64,000 bases of DNA from Paramacrobiotus metropolitanus (taxonomy: Eukaryota > Tardigrada > Eutardigrada > Parachela > Macrobiotidae), in the NCBI RefSeq assembly GCF_019649055.1, contig NW_026570330.1, positions 124,001-188,000 on the forward strand, in the 5' to 3' direction. Under the pieces are notes generated by a model. It was not told the origin of the DNA, ran no database searches, and saw only the letters and a program-made list of their open reading frames with translations. Of this stretch, positions 47,501 through 58,759 are shown piece after piece. Numbering within the stretch: the first letter of the stretch is position 1; each line of letters opens with the position of its first letter. The position numbers and the translations under genes were made by a program.

Positions 47501-47788
47501 TTGCAAGCGTACAGCAATATCATATTCTCCAATGGCAACTTGGATCCGTGGTCCGGTGGCGGTGTGCTGAAAAGTAGTAACCCGGCGTTGACGGTGATTG
47601 TCATCCAGGATGCGGCGCATCATCTCGATTTGAGGGCGTCACATCCTGATGATCCTGATTCGGTGATTAAAGCGCGGGAGAAAGAGATCGAGGTGATGAA
47701 GGGTTGGATTGCGGAGTATAGAGCGCGGTGGAAGTCGCGTCGGCGAGGGATGCACGGGGCGCTCGAAGCGCCGGATGGTTCGTTATGA
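44582..47788 (+). CDS. PRCP: Serine carboxypeptidase S28, lysosomal Pro-X type (499 aa)
   Basis: Removes C-terminal residues that follow proline; animal PRCP acts in lysosomes and outside cells. Five exons join in frame: 44582-44721, 45138-45232, 45374-45652, 46175-46690 and 47319-47788. A signal peptide is clear (residues about 1-24, hydrophobic VVLMLVIVLCGSVNA). The alignment with mammalian PRCP is close along its length: DHFSFSTNATFQQRY, GGPILFYTGNEGD, FAEHRYYGKSLPF, GGSYGGMLAAWFRMKYP, SSAPI, VYYNYSGQ and SNGNLDPWSGGG. The catalytic Ser162 (GGSYGG), Asp419 (LDPWSGG) and His in the AHHLDLR motif (444-445) are present. The exon 3 end carrying the catalytic serine is duplicated downstream. 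Intron 4 contains degenerate TTAGG-type repeats. DPP7 is the related alternative; the GMLAAWFRMKYP match favours PRCP. Confidence 0.94.
45616..45841 (+). repeat. Duplicated exon-3 end flanking a 66-bp palindrome
   Basis: The catalytic-serine end of exon 3 with its donor and 35 bases of intron (45616-45687) recurs at 45766-45841 with few changes; both copies read GGSYGGMLAAWF or a near version, then CCGTATGTAC and end in GGATTTTTTCTAG. Between them lies a near-perfect palindrome, 45702-45767, centred on GTGATGCGCATCAC. Confidence 0.88.
46700..47010 (+). repeat. Degenerate TTAGGTTTC-type repeats in PRCP intron 4
   Basis: The intron is packed with imperfect TTAGGTTTTC, TTAGGCTGTTT, TTAGGTTTCTTAGG and similar words. 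They resemble the much cleaner TTTCTTAGG array at 60924-61080. The repeats are degenerate and the whole tract is T-rich on the plus strand. Confidence 0.6.
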
Positions 47789-48132
47789 AAATTAATGGGT
47801 GCGGTTATGTTGGATGAATAATAATTGGGTCATGTCTGGTTTTTTTAATTTGATTTTTCTTTGTCGCAGTCTTATACTTCTTGTCTTGATTCGAGAAATT
47901 CAAAACAAACATAGAAATGTACGGTACTATGTACTTTGCAGGCGTCATATTGATTTTGTTTCCATAAAATGCTGAAAAAAGTCGTATAAAAGACAACTAT
48001 AACGCAGTTCGCACGGTTTGAGCGTAAAATATTCCAGGAATTACTAACTGATAAAAAGATTTCTTAGACGCGAAAACGGGCATGCTACGAATATCAACAA
48101 CAACAAAATTTAATAAGAACACATCCAGTAAA
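47789..48132. other. Convergent spacer, PRCP and four-TM gene
   Basis: About 340 AT-rich bases between two stop codons on opposite strands. It must hold both 3' UTRs. Nothing else is seen. Confidence 0.45.
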
Positions 48133-49881
48133 TTATTGACTATCGAAGTGGGATTCTACTGGACGCGACTGCGCTGGCATATCGTCGTTTTCGTTGACCG
48201 TGATGCAGTTGTCTGGAGATGACCTTCCGGTAGTTTCTACAGGAACTGCCGGAACAGCTGTTTCCGGCTCTGTACTGTTTTGGACCGTCACGGCAGCATC
48301 TGTCGGTGACCATTCTACTGGCACGCCATAAGGAACCGGCGGCAAGGTTTCTCCTTGCCCGACATTCTCCACACCGATAAACGTGAACGGTGTGATTGTC
48401 CTTTCTAGTGGCACGTCGACATAGGGCACCGGCTCGCCCATACAGAAGGGTACCGCTAGAGCCAGCTCCGACGTCACCGGGAGACTGTTGGTGCTGGTGC
48501 TGGCGGAAGTGCTTTCCAAGTACGACGGCGGGAGTTCGTAGTCGTCGCCCTTGGGATCCAGGTGGATCTGTGAATAGGGCGGCGGGAAGGCTATGGCCGG
48601 GTCCACCGGGATGGTGGCGATGTCCATGCGGGGATCCGTGTGGCCCGAGCTGGGGGTGGGGGAGCGGGGGCGCTCGTAGCCGTGGGCGCGTAAGCGTTTG
48701 TAGTCCGCTATACAGCTGCCTGCAAAAATTGCGTTTGTTTCGATGTACGGTAAATCACTCAACTTAAATGCACCGGTCATCGAAAACACCGTTGTCGTAA
48801 GAAGTCGGAAACGCACAATTTAGGACATTATCTCTGTTCTTCGAAATTCTTGGCCCATGGACCAGGTGAACAAAATTTCAGTGGGTAAAGCCAACGCACA
48901 CTTCTCGAAAGGAAACCAGTGTTTTCAGCTGATTTTTTTGGTTACAAGAATTACGGCTAAGTTTGTAGCGGAAAATCATTTACCGCTTTTCTCAATTTGT
49001 AGAAAAGCTGAAATGCGCACTGGATGTTTTAAGTTAATACATACTGCTTGTTAACCGAACTATCCCAGCTTGGGACGCGGACCGCTTGGCTGCTTTTTAC
49101 TGTATCCTAAATTTTGATACAGTACCTGGGCCTTTCGATTACAAGAAGAAAATAACGAAAAATTCGAAAGCATTGATATCCTAATGTATGTAAATCAAAT
49201 TTTTTCTATACCGGCAATAAAAATGTTGATAACAATGGACGCCACACCGGCAATGGCGGCCGTGGAACCGTGATCGAATTGGGTGCTAGGAGTTACCCCA
49301 CCGCCGAATTCCCCGAAATAGTACACCGTGCCGTGGATCCCGGAAGCGATGCTCAGGACAATCAAGACACCGCACGCAGCTGCGTACACTTTGAGGAACT
49401 GTCCGTGGATCTTGACAAGGCGTTCTTCCGTCGGCAGTTGGACGTTCTCCGGCTGGGTCCGCCGCGACGCCTCCAATAATTGCCGGGTGCTGTTGATGTA
49501 ACTGGAACCCAGCAGCGCGTAGATACCAGTTAAGAGCAATGATACGCAGAGCGCGATCGTCGTGCTGAGAGATTCTGCAAAACAGGTAAAGTACTCTGTA
49601 ACCATATTCAAAAGCTTACTTTTAAGGAAGCCGTTTCGAGTTTTAAATATGCAAAAAAATAACGGTTTTGTAGGTTCTGGCACGTGTCCCACAACGAGTG
49701 ATTTGTTCTTCATAAACACACTGTAAACACTTTTTTCGGGAATGGTGGATAAAATTACGCAGTAAACTACAGAAAACTTGAAAGTGATCTCACGGATTGT
49801 CATGCTGGGAACGGCGATGATGAGGCCCAGAATAATCTGCACGCCTCCGTACCAGACAGTGGACAGGGCCATCTTCACCAT
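48133..49881 (-). CDS. Four-transmembrane protein with PY-motif tail (345 aa)
   Basis: Three exons join in frame: 49881-49794, 49574-49212 and 48719-48133, with phase-1 junctions. Four hydrophobic segments lie at about residues 11-29, 36-52, 92-115 and 133-151, all within the first 151 residues. The rest is a ~195-residue Pro/Thr/Val-rich tail predicted to be cytoplasmic. The tail carries two PY motifs, PPPY (196-199) and PPSY (214-217), which bind WW domains of NEDD4-type ubiquitin ligases. Topology and size resemble MS4A/CD20-like or MARVEL-type four-TM proteins, but I see no motif that settles the family. The ATG at 49881 is the first in-frame Met of the exon; an upstream coding exon cannot be excluded. 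A sorting or receptor-trafficking role would fit and is inference. Confidence 0.75.
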
Positions 49882-51048
49882 GGAACTAACAGTTCCGCGT
49901 TTTATTCCACAAAACACTAACACATGCCATACGAATCCTGGATTGTAGCGACGATTGAATGATGCTAATGATCAAAAGTGTAATCCAGAGCAGAAAATCC
50001 AGTGATACTGCGGCAGAGAAAGATAACGGAATAACTTAGACTGAAGTAATTTTTTTTCTATCCCGAGGATTTTTAAAAAAAAGCGCAAAGGATAATTAGG
50101 AAAAACTGAGAAAGAATTGTTCAGTCGTTTGTTTACGTGTCCGTCTTTACAACGTATATGTATTAGTCAGAATAATCATGTTATAATGCTTGCTGTAATT
50201 ACTGCTAGCGTTCATCGCGCTACTTCCATTATGGAACGAACATGTGGTTCTTATCAGTGCAGTTTGTGGTAGACAATAGACCACTGATAAGATGTCTCTG
50301 TAACCAGTACGTACATCCGGTACATGTGTGGAACACCGGATTATCTACAGCTGCAGCAACAGGTGCAGTGCCGGTACAAATCTGTCAGGAAGGTAATAAC
50401 ATGCATAAAATATATTGTACTAGAAGACGATCCAAACAAAACTAAGTGGCACAACGAAATGCATTTCTGACGACACTACGCCACATATACCATACGGTTA
50501 CCGGATCGGTGAATCGATGTGTTGGCCGAAACGTAGTGGAGATCTTCTATGTTCACCGTTGCGGAAAATGTGGTGTCCGCAAATCGTAACGTTATCGTCG
50601 CCGGCACTAACTGTTTTTTATTACACAGGATTACTTACGGAAGACGGAAGTTACTTTGGCCGTAAGTGCTCAGGGTTGTAAGTTCCGCTACTGTTTGTTG
50701 ATAACTGATCATACGTCTCAGTAAAAGTATCCGTCTTGCCTCACGTTTTTGTACCATTATTATTCTTATGCCAGCAGTTAGCAGCAGCGTTCCTTCGAAA
50801 AGATTCTAAAAGGGTATCAAAGATGCTACAAAATGGACATTGTAATATGAATATACATAACTGAGTATACACTGGGAAACAGGGATAAGAGCAAGTTAAG
50901 AAAAACACCATTCCTCCGCGATTACAGCTCGAAAACTATGTTACAGCAACAAAGAGCGAAAGCAAATGCAGACCGAAATTGCACGAAAGCCGGTGAATAA
51001 TAAAGCGGCAAACTGACACAGTTGGAGAGTTCGTTCCATGGGAAGGCA
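49882..51048. other. Intergenic spacer, no feature seen
   Basis: The region between the four-TM gene and the F-box-like gene, both on the minus strand, has no exon-like frame. It should contain the four-TM promoter and the F-box gene 3' end. Confidence 0.45.
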
Positions 51049-52060
51049 TTAAGGAGTAAACCACGCCAATTCAATGTCGAATTCTGTTTTGGTTATGCGA
51101 CAGTACATCAGATACTGCACCATTCGCGTCAGCTGGTTCACAGCAACAGACTCCAGCTTATCACACCACGGATCCAGGACAATGCAACTCTTCCGAGGAT
51201 CCCCATGTTGACGCCAACGCAGAATCTGCAAGGCGCAAAACCACACAATAAGCTCTACGGCGCAGCAGTTACAACGGCGTTCACGCGCTCTTCCCACGAC
51301 TACAATTATTAGACTGTTTTACCTTTCGTAGATCTTTGTAAACAAAATTATGGACTTGTTCACGGCCGCTCAAGACATCGGAGAGCCGATTCTTCTGTTG
51401 ATCGTCCAGCAGAGGGCAGCTTTGCTCAATCATGTCCCACCAATCAGTGACAGTGAGACGCCGATCATGATTCAGTTTTCCAAAAGGAATTCGCATCGTC
51501 ATCAGTACGCTGCCATCCCGGTAAGACGCTGTAACCTGGTACTTGAAATTCTTCACGGCCAGGTTACGACAAATCGCCACCAGCGAGTCAAATGCGTTTT
51601 GAAGGGCGGAAATGTAATCTTCATCGAACGGCATAATCCAGCAGGCAACATCTTTTAGCACCAGGTTGTCCAAGAAGACTTTCTGTTCGGCTCCTCCTTG
51701 CACGCTCTCACACAGGAAGAAGTAATCAAATAATAGCATATCAAACGTATCTTTCTTGTGCATCGAGACGGAGCAAGAAACGGCTACATCGCGATTTCCG
51801 CTACAGTGGTGTGCACATACACTAGGGACATAAGTCGTGCCACCGCATGATAGCGAAAAGCGCCTCCAAGCTGACCAGCCTTCCTGGGATGGCAGTCTAA
51901 TTGTGCACCAAGCGTTTAACCGCGGCAGATGTGAGGATGCAGTTCCAGCCGGCGCACACCGCCCGCAGCCGGTCAACGGTGTGCAGGTACTCGAATGCCT
52001 CGGCCATGATTTCCACGGGCAAGAATCGAAGGCCGTCAAGCTCACATGTCGATTTCGAGA
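51049..52060 (-). CDS. F-box-like protein gene (structure partly resolved)
   Basis: F-box proteins bring substrates to SCF ubiquitin ligases through an N-terminal F-box that binds SKP1. On the minus strand, about 52030-51909 encodes LPVEIMAEAFEYLHTVDRLRA and continues VCAGWNCILTS, a good F-box. A TAG follows in the same frame at about 51898, just after a possible donor (CGCTTG|GTGCAC). A second frame is open to 51323 and encodes a ~170-residue region (DTFDMLLFDYFFLCESV, LDNLVLKDVACWIMPF). Its 5' border is uncertain; an acceptor at CACAAG|AAA gives an in-phase join. The last exon, 51225-51049, joins in phase 0 (AAG|GTAAAA..TTGCAG|ATT). The start codon is not identified. It could be a functional gene with a short intron or a pseudogene with a frame break. 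Confidence 0.5.
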
Positions 52061-52555
52061 CGGCTGACGTTAAGGTGCTATTTCCCGTCTTCTGGCGCTT
52101 CGCAAGTGGCCCGAGCGCGAACCGGCTTAGCGTCAGTACCTCAGCTGAACATGGAGTTCCTGCAACAAAATGCAGCTCTTAAAGAGCTCCCTGTCTTTAA
52201 AATTCTGTATAGACACTTCCGGTCAGCGTCTGCATCCGGCAGAAATGTTCTTAAAAACCACTGTTCTGAATGAAAGCGCTAACGTCAAGCGAAAGAGTTA
52301 ACGACAGAAATCATGCATGTTATGTACGTATTTCATCTAGAAATAAACGCTTCAGCAAAAAAGTGGCTGTTAGTTTTTATAAGGACGCATAAGAAAGAAT
52401 GATTACAACTACCCGACCCCGAAATGTATCCCTGAAACGCGTATAAGTAGGTATATTTGGAAAACATTTACATTAAGACACCTCGGTACTCGTGAACTGG
52501 GAAGTGTTTACAGCAGTACTTACGTAGTTGGAAACTTGGAAGTAATGTCGCTTTC

Positions 52556-54337
52556 GTGCAATATTTAGAAGACCACAGTGAGTATTCAAAACGCTTTATA
52601 TCCAGACCGCCACCCAACCCCAACCACGGTAACACTTTAACCAACAGCCACGTTGCTAGTGCTCACCTCCCTGAATATGCGGACTACTTGCACGCGTGCT
52701 ACGGCTACCATACTGATTTGTACATCGACGACGTCCTGTCTTCACAGTGTGGTGTCCACCAGGGCGATCCTCTTGGCCCGCTTTTGTTTTCCATGGGAAT
52801 TCTTCCAATAACATCTGCGCTGAAGTCCAAGTTTAACGCTTGGTTCCTTGACGACGGTACAATGGGTGGGGATGTCGAGACTGTTGCAGAAGACTTTCAG
52901 ACTGTGATCGATGCCGCACGCGCAGTTGGATTAAGCGTTAACATGTCAAAGTGTGAAATCTTCGTGAGTGGCGGCACCGTTGAAGACCAAGACTCGGCTA
53001 TTAGCACTTTCCTGAACCGGTTTCCAACAGTCACTGTCGCCGTAGCAGAAAATTTGAGCTTACTTGGCGCACCACTGCTGAAGGACGGAATTAAGTCTGC
53101 GATCCAACAGAAGACAGAAGTGATGCGCCTGATAGCCAACCGTCTCGAGCTGCTACCGAAACACCAAGCTTACTTCTTGCTGAAATGCAGTCTCAGCGCA
53201 CCAAAGGTAATCCATCTGTTGCGGTGTTGTCCATCTTTTGAAGCCCGAGATAGCCTTATCGAGTTCGACGCAGTCTTGAGGGATACGTTACAGTCTTTTT
53301 GTAATGTTCGAATGGATCAGCCTGCGCAACGTCAAGCTTCCTTGCCAGTGCGTTGCGGTGGACTTGGTATCCGACGGGTTGATGAATTATCATTGCCGGC
53401 CTATTTGGCCTCGATTTATGCTACCCGTAGCCTGGTTTCCAAACTACTGCCACACTCAACAGGAGTTGCCGCGGATGACCACATTGCACTTTGGAGCTAT
53501 CTCTCTGACGACGCTTCGCCGCCTCTCTCCGAAAGCAGACACTTACAACGTGCTTGGGATACGCCTTACTGTTTAGCAGAACAGGCAACTCTGCTGTACG
53601 AAGCGTCAGATGCCACTAATAAGGCACGGCTGCTGGCTGTTTCAACACCAGAGTCCGGTGTGTGGACCCACGCACTACCCTCGTCCTCCATCGGTAATCT
53701 CCTGGACGACGAATCTTTCCGCATCGCCGTTGCCATTCGTCTGGGCGCACCTGTTTCCGCCAAACACCAGTGCAGGTGTGGTACCGATGTCGCCGCTAAC
53801 GGCCACCATGGCCTAAGTTGCAAATTTTCAGCTGGAAGAAGGCCAAGACACGACTGCATCAACGATATTCTGCGTCGGGCTTTGGGTTCAGCAGGCATCC
53901 CCGCGCGAACGGAACCTAGAGGTATGCACTACGAAAACGACACACGCCCAGATGGAATCACTACCTTCCCTTGGGCCCGAGGGTTATGCTTAGCATGGGA
54001 CGTAACCTGCGTCGACACTGTCGCCCGCTCTCACTTGGACCTAACCAGCGTAAAGGCCGGAGCGGCAGCCGACCATGCTGAAGCGGAAAAAATGAAGAAG
54101 TACAGCTTCCTGTCAGGACGATATGAGTTTGCCGCTGTCGGTTTCGAGACTTTTGGTAGTTTTGGTACATCGGCTAAGAAGCTGCTCAAAGAAGTCGGAA
54201 GGAGGATCGAGTTACAAACCGGCGAGATAAGAAGCCATGAGTTTTTAAGGCAGAATATGTCATTAGCAATTCAAAGGGGTAATGCCGCTTCTGTTACTGG
54301 TACGGTTGAAATTGTTGATTTCTTCAACCGAAACTGA
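52556..54337 (+). mobile_element. 5'-truncated RT/endonuclease ORF of a non-LTR-type retroelement
   Basis: One uninterrupted 593-codon frame. Recognisable homology starts near residue 35, so the N-terminal part of the usual protein is missing, as in 5'-truncated reverse-transcribed insertions. The reverse-transcriptase palm carries GVHQGDPLGPLLFS (about residue 65) and the catalytic box FLDDG (about 97) in place of the common F/YADD. Further on are a CRCGTDVAANGHHGLSC zinc-binding segment (about 405) and RPDGITTFPWARGLCLAWD (about 463), which has the spacing of a PD-(D/E)XK restriction-like endonuclease. This organisation is that of R2/NeSL-like elements, though the exact clade needs a search. 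No frameshift is present, unlike the two relatives nearby. Confidence 0.85.
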
Positions 54338-54862
54338 TTCTTGATATTGTTATCGCGTTTTTGGAAATAAAAGGTGGTCGTACCAACAGCCGAAATTACT
54401 GTGTCGAATCAGAATGGCTGCCCTTGCTGGGTGGCGGTTTGAATACCAACAGCGTTTTGAATGCTTAGTGAGTGTTCAAATACACATTACTTCCAAGAAC
54501 TGCGTACTGGAAAACCAGATTCAGTAAACTGTAATTGTAAAAAATACGTCATGCTTCGCGGCTCAGAATCGTAATTGAAAAAGTATTCTCTCAAAGATCT
54601 TCATAACTTAATTTTCAGAATTACCTGAATCGACGCTGCAGGGATCAAGCAAAGTTGCGGGACCCGAGGAATCCACTGCAACTGGGGTTTGGAGGACTTT
54701 GATAAAGGGGACACACTCGTTCCGTCTGCCAGCTCTTGAAAAATCCATGGCCCTTTGACTGTCTGAAGCTGCTACTGTTACGTCACAATCACGCACTCCA
54801 TTTTCGTTGGGACTTTCCACAACACCAGCAGGATTCTTCATACTCTCCATCGATATAAAATC
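54338..54862. other. Spacer after the RT ORF, no gene seen
   Basis: This contains the 3' tail of the preceding element, with an AATAAA-type word in GGAAATAAAAGG just after the stop codon, and unannotated sequence up to the 8-bp duplication that begins the interrupted MITE. The minus-strand frame at 54608-54850 is polar and unsupported. Confidence 0.4.
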
Positions 54863-57800
54863 TAGTGATGTGCTACTACAGCTTCCTGCAACCTTACTTA
54901 CTATTTACTAATCGTCCGAAACTTTTACTTACTATTACTTACTATTAACCCCAAAATTTTTCGCATACTTACTATTACTTACTATTTCCATTCTTCCCAA
55001 CCAATTACTTACTAATTATACTAAATAAATTTATTTCAATTTTTAATTCACTGTTATAAGAACTGGGACGCTTGCGCTTTTCATGAAGGAATCAAATATA
55101 CTATACTTTATGGCTTTATGCGAATCTACGGACTGTAAGGGCGCAAAATCAAGCAGTACAACTGTGCTGCACAATCAGCTTGCCATGCTGCTGCATTTCA
55201 AATTTCTAAGATTATACGTAACGTAACCGCAGTTTCGGGTTGGCGGTACATTGCGTTTACGTGAACAGCAATACCACCGTCTGTTAAGACACCAACTTTA
55301 GTGTGCAACACCGTTAATGATGAACCTGCCCCAGTACTGTACAGCAACGAGTCTTCTGGTTACAGTTTATTGGGCAATAGCCACCATAACAACAAAAGTG
55401 CAAGCGCGGGCACACTACTTTACAGTTAAAATTTAAACATTAAAAAAACAACCAAAATCTCTATCCGCCCGCGGATTAAAAGGCAACGTACTTAACACAG
55501 CAGTAGCATTTCCCTTAATGACAGCCAAACTAAAACGTTGCTTCATAAAAGCAGTAAAACGCGCTTCTCCAGTTAATTCACGAGTTTTACGGCCCATAAA
55601 ATGTACAAATTCACTTAAAGCTAGGCCAAAGACACCGAACGTTTCAACAACTAAGGGATAGAAAAGGTGTCTGCTTTCCAGTAGAGAGTACTTCCGTCGC
55701 TTCTCATTTTCTGCCAAGTGAGCCACACTTCCTGCCTTCTTCGAACTTCCGTGGACATGGGAATCGGCTACTGTACACCAACTTGTGACATCCCATACAA
55801 CAGACTTTCCTTGACGGACTGGAATAAGCGTCATGCCGTCAGGTCGAATCGCCGCACTTGGTGACAGGCCTGTCGGTTCCAGTTGACATGGGAATCCTGC
55901 ACTCTCGCAACAGTTTTGGGCAATACTGTTCATTTCTCTATGTCTGGCCCATCGCCCTTTCGTTGATTTATTGCAGGAAAGCCCGTGATGGCCATTCGTT
56001 TCCACTAATTTGCCGCATGCCACGCAGTTATGAGCTGTCACTACGGGCAATCCGAAACGTAATGCCACTCCTACTCTTACTTCTTCATCTCGTAAAAACT
56101 TTCCAAGACAAGGCGCCGGTAATGCATTCAGCCAGGCCCCAGAATCTCTGCTAAATGCAGCCAACAATACGGCTCTTGCGCGCTCATCACCAACCGTTGA
56201 TAACATCAGTTTTGATACATCCCTGTCAATCATCGGCACATCCCACACGTACTGAAACTTTCGCACACAATCTTCTGGTAGCGAGCAGTGTGTCATCTGA
56301 AGCCAGTTCTGTACAGCCGATTGTGTCATATGGTCACCAGCTGGCGCGTAAAATCTGGAAACGAGAGGCTGCACAGCGTGCACCGATGCCAAAAAGGCAC
56401 AAATAGCTAGTGACTCTATGCGCTGCGTTCCCAATCCACCACGCCGAACTGGTAAAGCCATCTGCATCCATTGGGCTTCTGTTATGCTTACGTTGGTCTG
56501 CTGTTCCACACCATTCCGCAGTTGTTGGTCATAATCTTTCAACAGCTCTGGAAATTCATAGCATCGGGCAGTGCGTAGGCCATATAAAACCTTGGGGATG
56601 CTAAGGCAATTTTTTAAAAGAAAAGGCTGTAATGTGCAGGTAGCTTCGTGAGCCGCTGTACAAACTTGCTTAGGTGATCTTTCTTTTCCATCAGGAATTT
56701 CGCACAACCGGCTGGTTTTAAAGGTGCGCCCAACAGGTAAAGGTTTTCTGGATTTAACTGGATCATTGTTGGCCATATTTCCAACAAAGGCTTACCCGCA
56801 TCCACAGTTGAATTGATGAGGTAAAACTCGCATTTGTTGAAATTCAGTTCAAGGCCCATCTTCTTCCCTTTCTCTTCAATATGTTTTATCGCAGCGATCA
56901 CTTTCTCCATGGTACCGGCCAGAGTAACATCATCAAGAAAGCCCAGGAACAGATCGCAATCTAGTCCGTCGAAGAGCGGTAGCGATGTGAGGCTGTAACC
57001 GAAGGGGCCACTTGGATCGCCCTGCTGCACCCCCCGGGCGGACGACAAAACTTCTTCCCCACAAACCAAATGGCTCGCATAACGATAAGATTGCCAGAAA
57101 CAGCCGTAATAATTGGGAAAATGCTGTCTTACGGCTTCCAATAACGCGTCCCGTCTCAAAAGGTTAAAAGCGTTCTTAAAATCCAGCTTTACCAGTACTC
57201 GTTCTCCGTCGTGTGTAGCTTCCAGGTACGAGCGGACCCCGTGAATAATTGCTTCGGCTCCGCCTTTCGTGCCACAGCCATACTGCACAGTGTCGCACAA
57301 TTCCTTCATCTTGTCAGAACAACGCTGGGTTACTATTTTAGAGACTAAACGGCGAAACGTTTCCCCAACTGCAATTGGCCGAATTCCTCCGTCTTTTTGG
57401 CAAGGAGATTAGCCTTGCTCCAAAGAAAAACGGTCTAATGTCCTCCGAACGCCTCTGCAGAACATGATTAACAAAATCAGCCAGAGCACAGCACAACTCG
57501 CTTTCTTCGGCGGGCCGCCTAGGAGGTCTTTCAGATGTTGTGGGCGTAGATCCGAAAAGCCACCGGTAGAACCCGAAGGGAAGCTCATGACTGCTTGAAG
57601 CACTTCGGCAGGTGCTACTGAGGGCGGTACGTTAGACTGGTCGGGAGGAGGGGATACAAACTATCCGCAGGTTCGCAAGGGTGCTTGTTGCGCAGCTCTT
57701 TAAGGGTTTCCGCATTTACTGGCGCTACTGAATCGTCGCCCATTACCAGTCCAATGGCGCGTCTGATGTTGTTGTCCTGCAACATCGATGTGGCAGGGCT

Positions 57801-58751
57801 GACATGCGCTCGCTCGATAGCTCACCCTGCTGAGTTCGTGGAGGAGCATGTTGACGTGGAGGATGTTGATGGCGAGACAAATCCGACAAATTTTTGCGTA
57901 TCATGGAGGACAGGGATTCTTTGCGGAGGGTTTTGGTGGCGGGCAAGCAGAGGGCTCTTGATCCAAACAACAGCAAATCTGCCCAGCTCGCCGATGTGTT
58001 TTCTCTGATGCATGTACGGAGGACTTCGGTCAGGGACTGAGCACACAGGCGTCGGACAGACTTCGGCACTCTTTTTGGGACGGCGTAATGCTTCCCGGCC
58101 AAAAAGGATTGAAGCGGTTGTTGGTCGGGTGGAGAGGACGTGGAACCAGGAGCTTGTGTGGGTGCTTTCTTGGCGCAGGCTTTAACATGGTTGGAGAGCC
58201 CAGCGCCTTTAGTGAAGGGCTTTCCACATATGTGGCAAGGCTCTTTTGGCTGATCTCCTGGCATAGTTAGAAGCTATAAAAGAATTCCGCAAGCCAGCAA
58301 ACAGAGCAGAGAAAACGAGTGCCGTTTAACGATGCGAAACGACATACCCGCATCACCTGGGGTTCACAAAAGTTCCCCCCAAGTAATCTGTGCGAAAGCC
58401 CAATTGTCATTCCGACGTCGATATTGTCAATCCACAAAACAGTCCGTGCTAATTGTCAATCCATAAAATCCATAAAATCCAATTAATTCCCTCGCATCCG
58501 GAATGTTTTCTGACATTGTATGTCTTCTGGTTATTTGCTAAAATGCGATTAGTAAATGAATTAGTAAATAGCTTTTATTTAGTGAAAGCAAAATCTTACT
58601 ATTTACTTACTATTCACTATTGTAGCTGAATACTTACTTACTTTTACTAATTTTACCTGTAAAACTTTACTGTTTACTACACATTTAATTTTAGGGAAGC
58701 TTTTACTAATTAAATAGCATTTATTTAGTTTTATTTAGTAGCACATCACTA
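54863..58751. mobile_element. Second 718-bp hAT-like MITE, split by a nested insertion
   Basis: The left end (TAGTGATGTGCTACTA, from 54863) and right end (TAGTAGCACATCACTA, to 58751) match the MITE at 18152-18869. The copy is flanked by its own 8-bp duplication, ATAAAATC, at 54855-54862 and 58752-58759. Removing the nested insertion and one copy of its target duplication leaves 500 plus 218 bases, which is 718, the same length as the intact copy. Confidence 0.9.
55363..58521 (-). mobile_element. Nested RT/endonuclease retroelement, frameshifted
   Basis: This 3.16-kb minus-strand element is bordered by a perfect 12-bp direct repeat GTCTTCTGGTTA at 55351-55362 and 58522-58533, inside the MITE. 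From the 5' side it encodes an N-terminal zinc finger (CHICGKPFTKGAGLSNHVKAC, near 58235), then RT segments with GVQQGDPSGP and the FLDDVT box, then a CVACGKLVETNGHHGLSC zinc segment and an RPDGMTLIPVRQGKSVVWD endonuclease-type motif, ending at 55433. The coding region is split over at least four frames, with shifts near 57.73, 57.5, 57.4 and 56.65 kb, so it is a pseudogene. The 3' end has no poly-A tail. It belongs to the same RT type as 52556-54337 but is clearly diverged from it. Confidence 0.88.
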
Positions 58752-58759
58752 ATAAAATC

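Noticed and set aside
48396-48767. 123-codon plus-strand frame
   Set aside because: Antisense to the proline-rich tail exon of the four-TM gene.
57685-58008. 107-codon plus-strand frame
   Set aside because: Antisense to the zinc-finger region of the nested retroelement.
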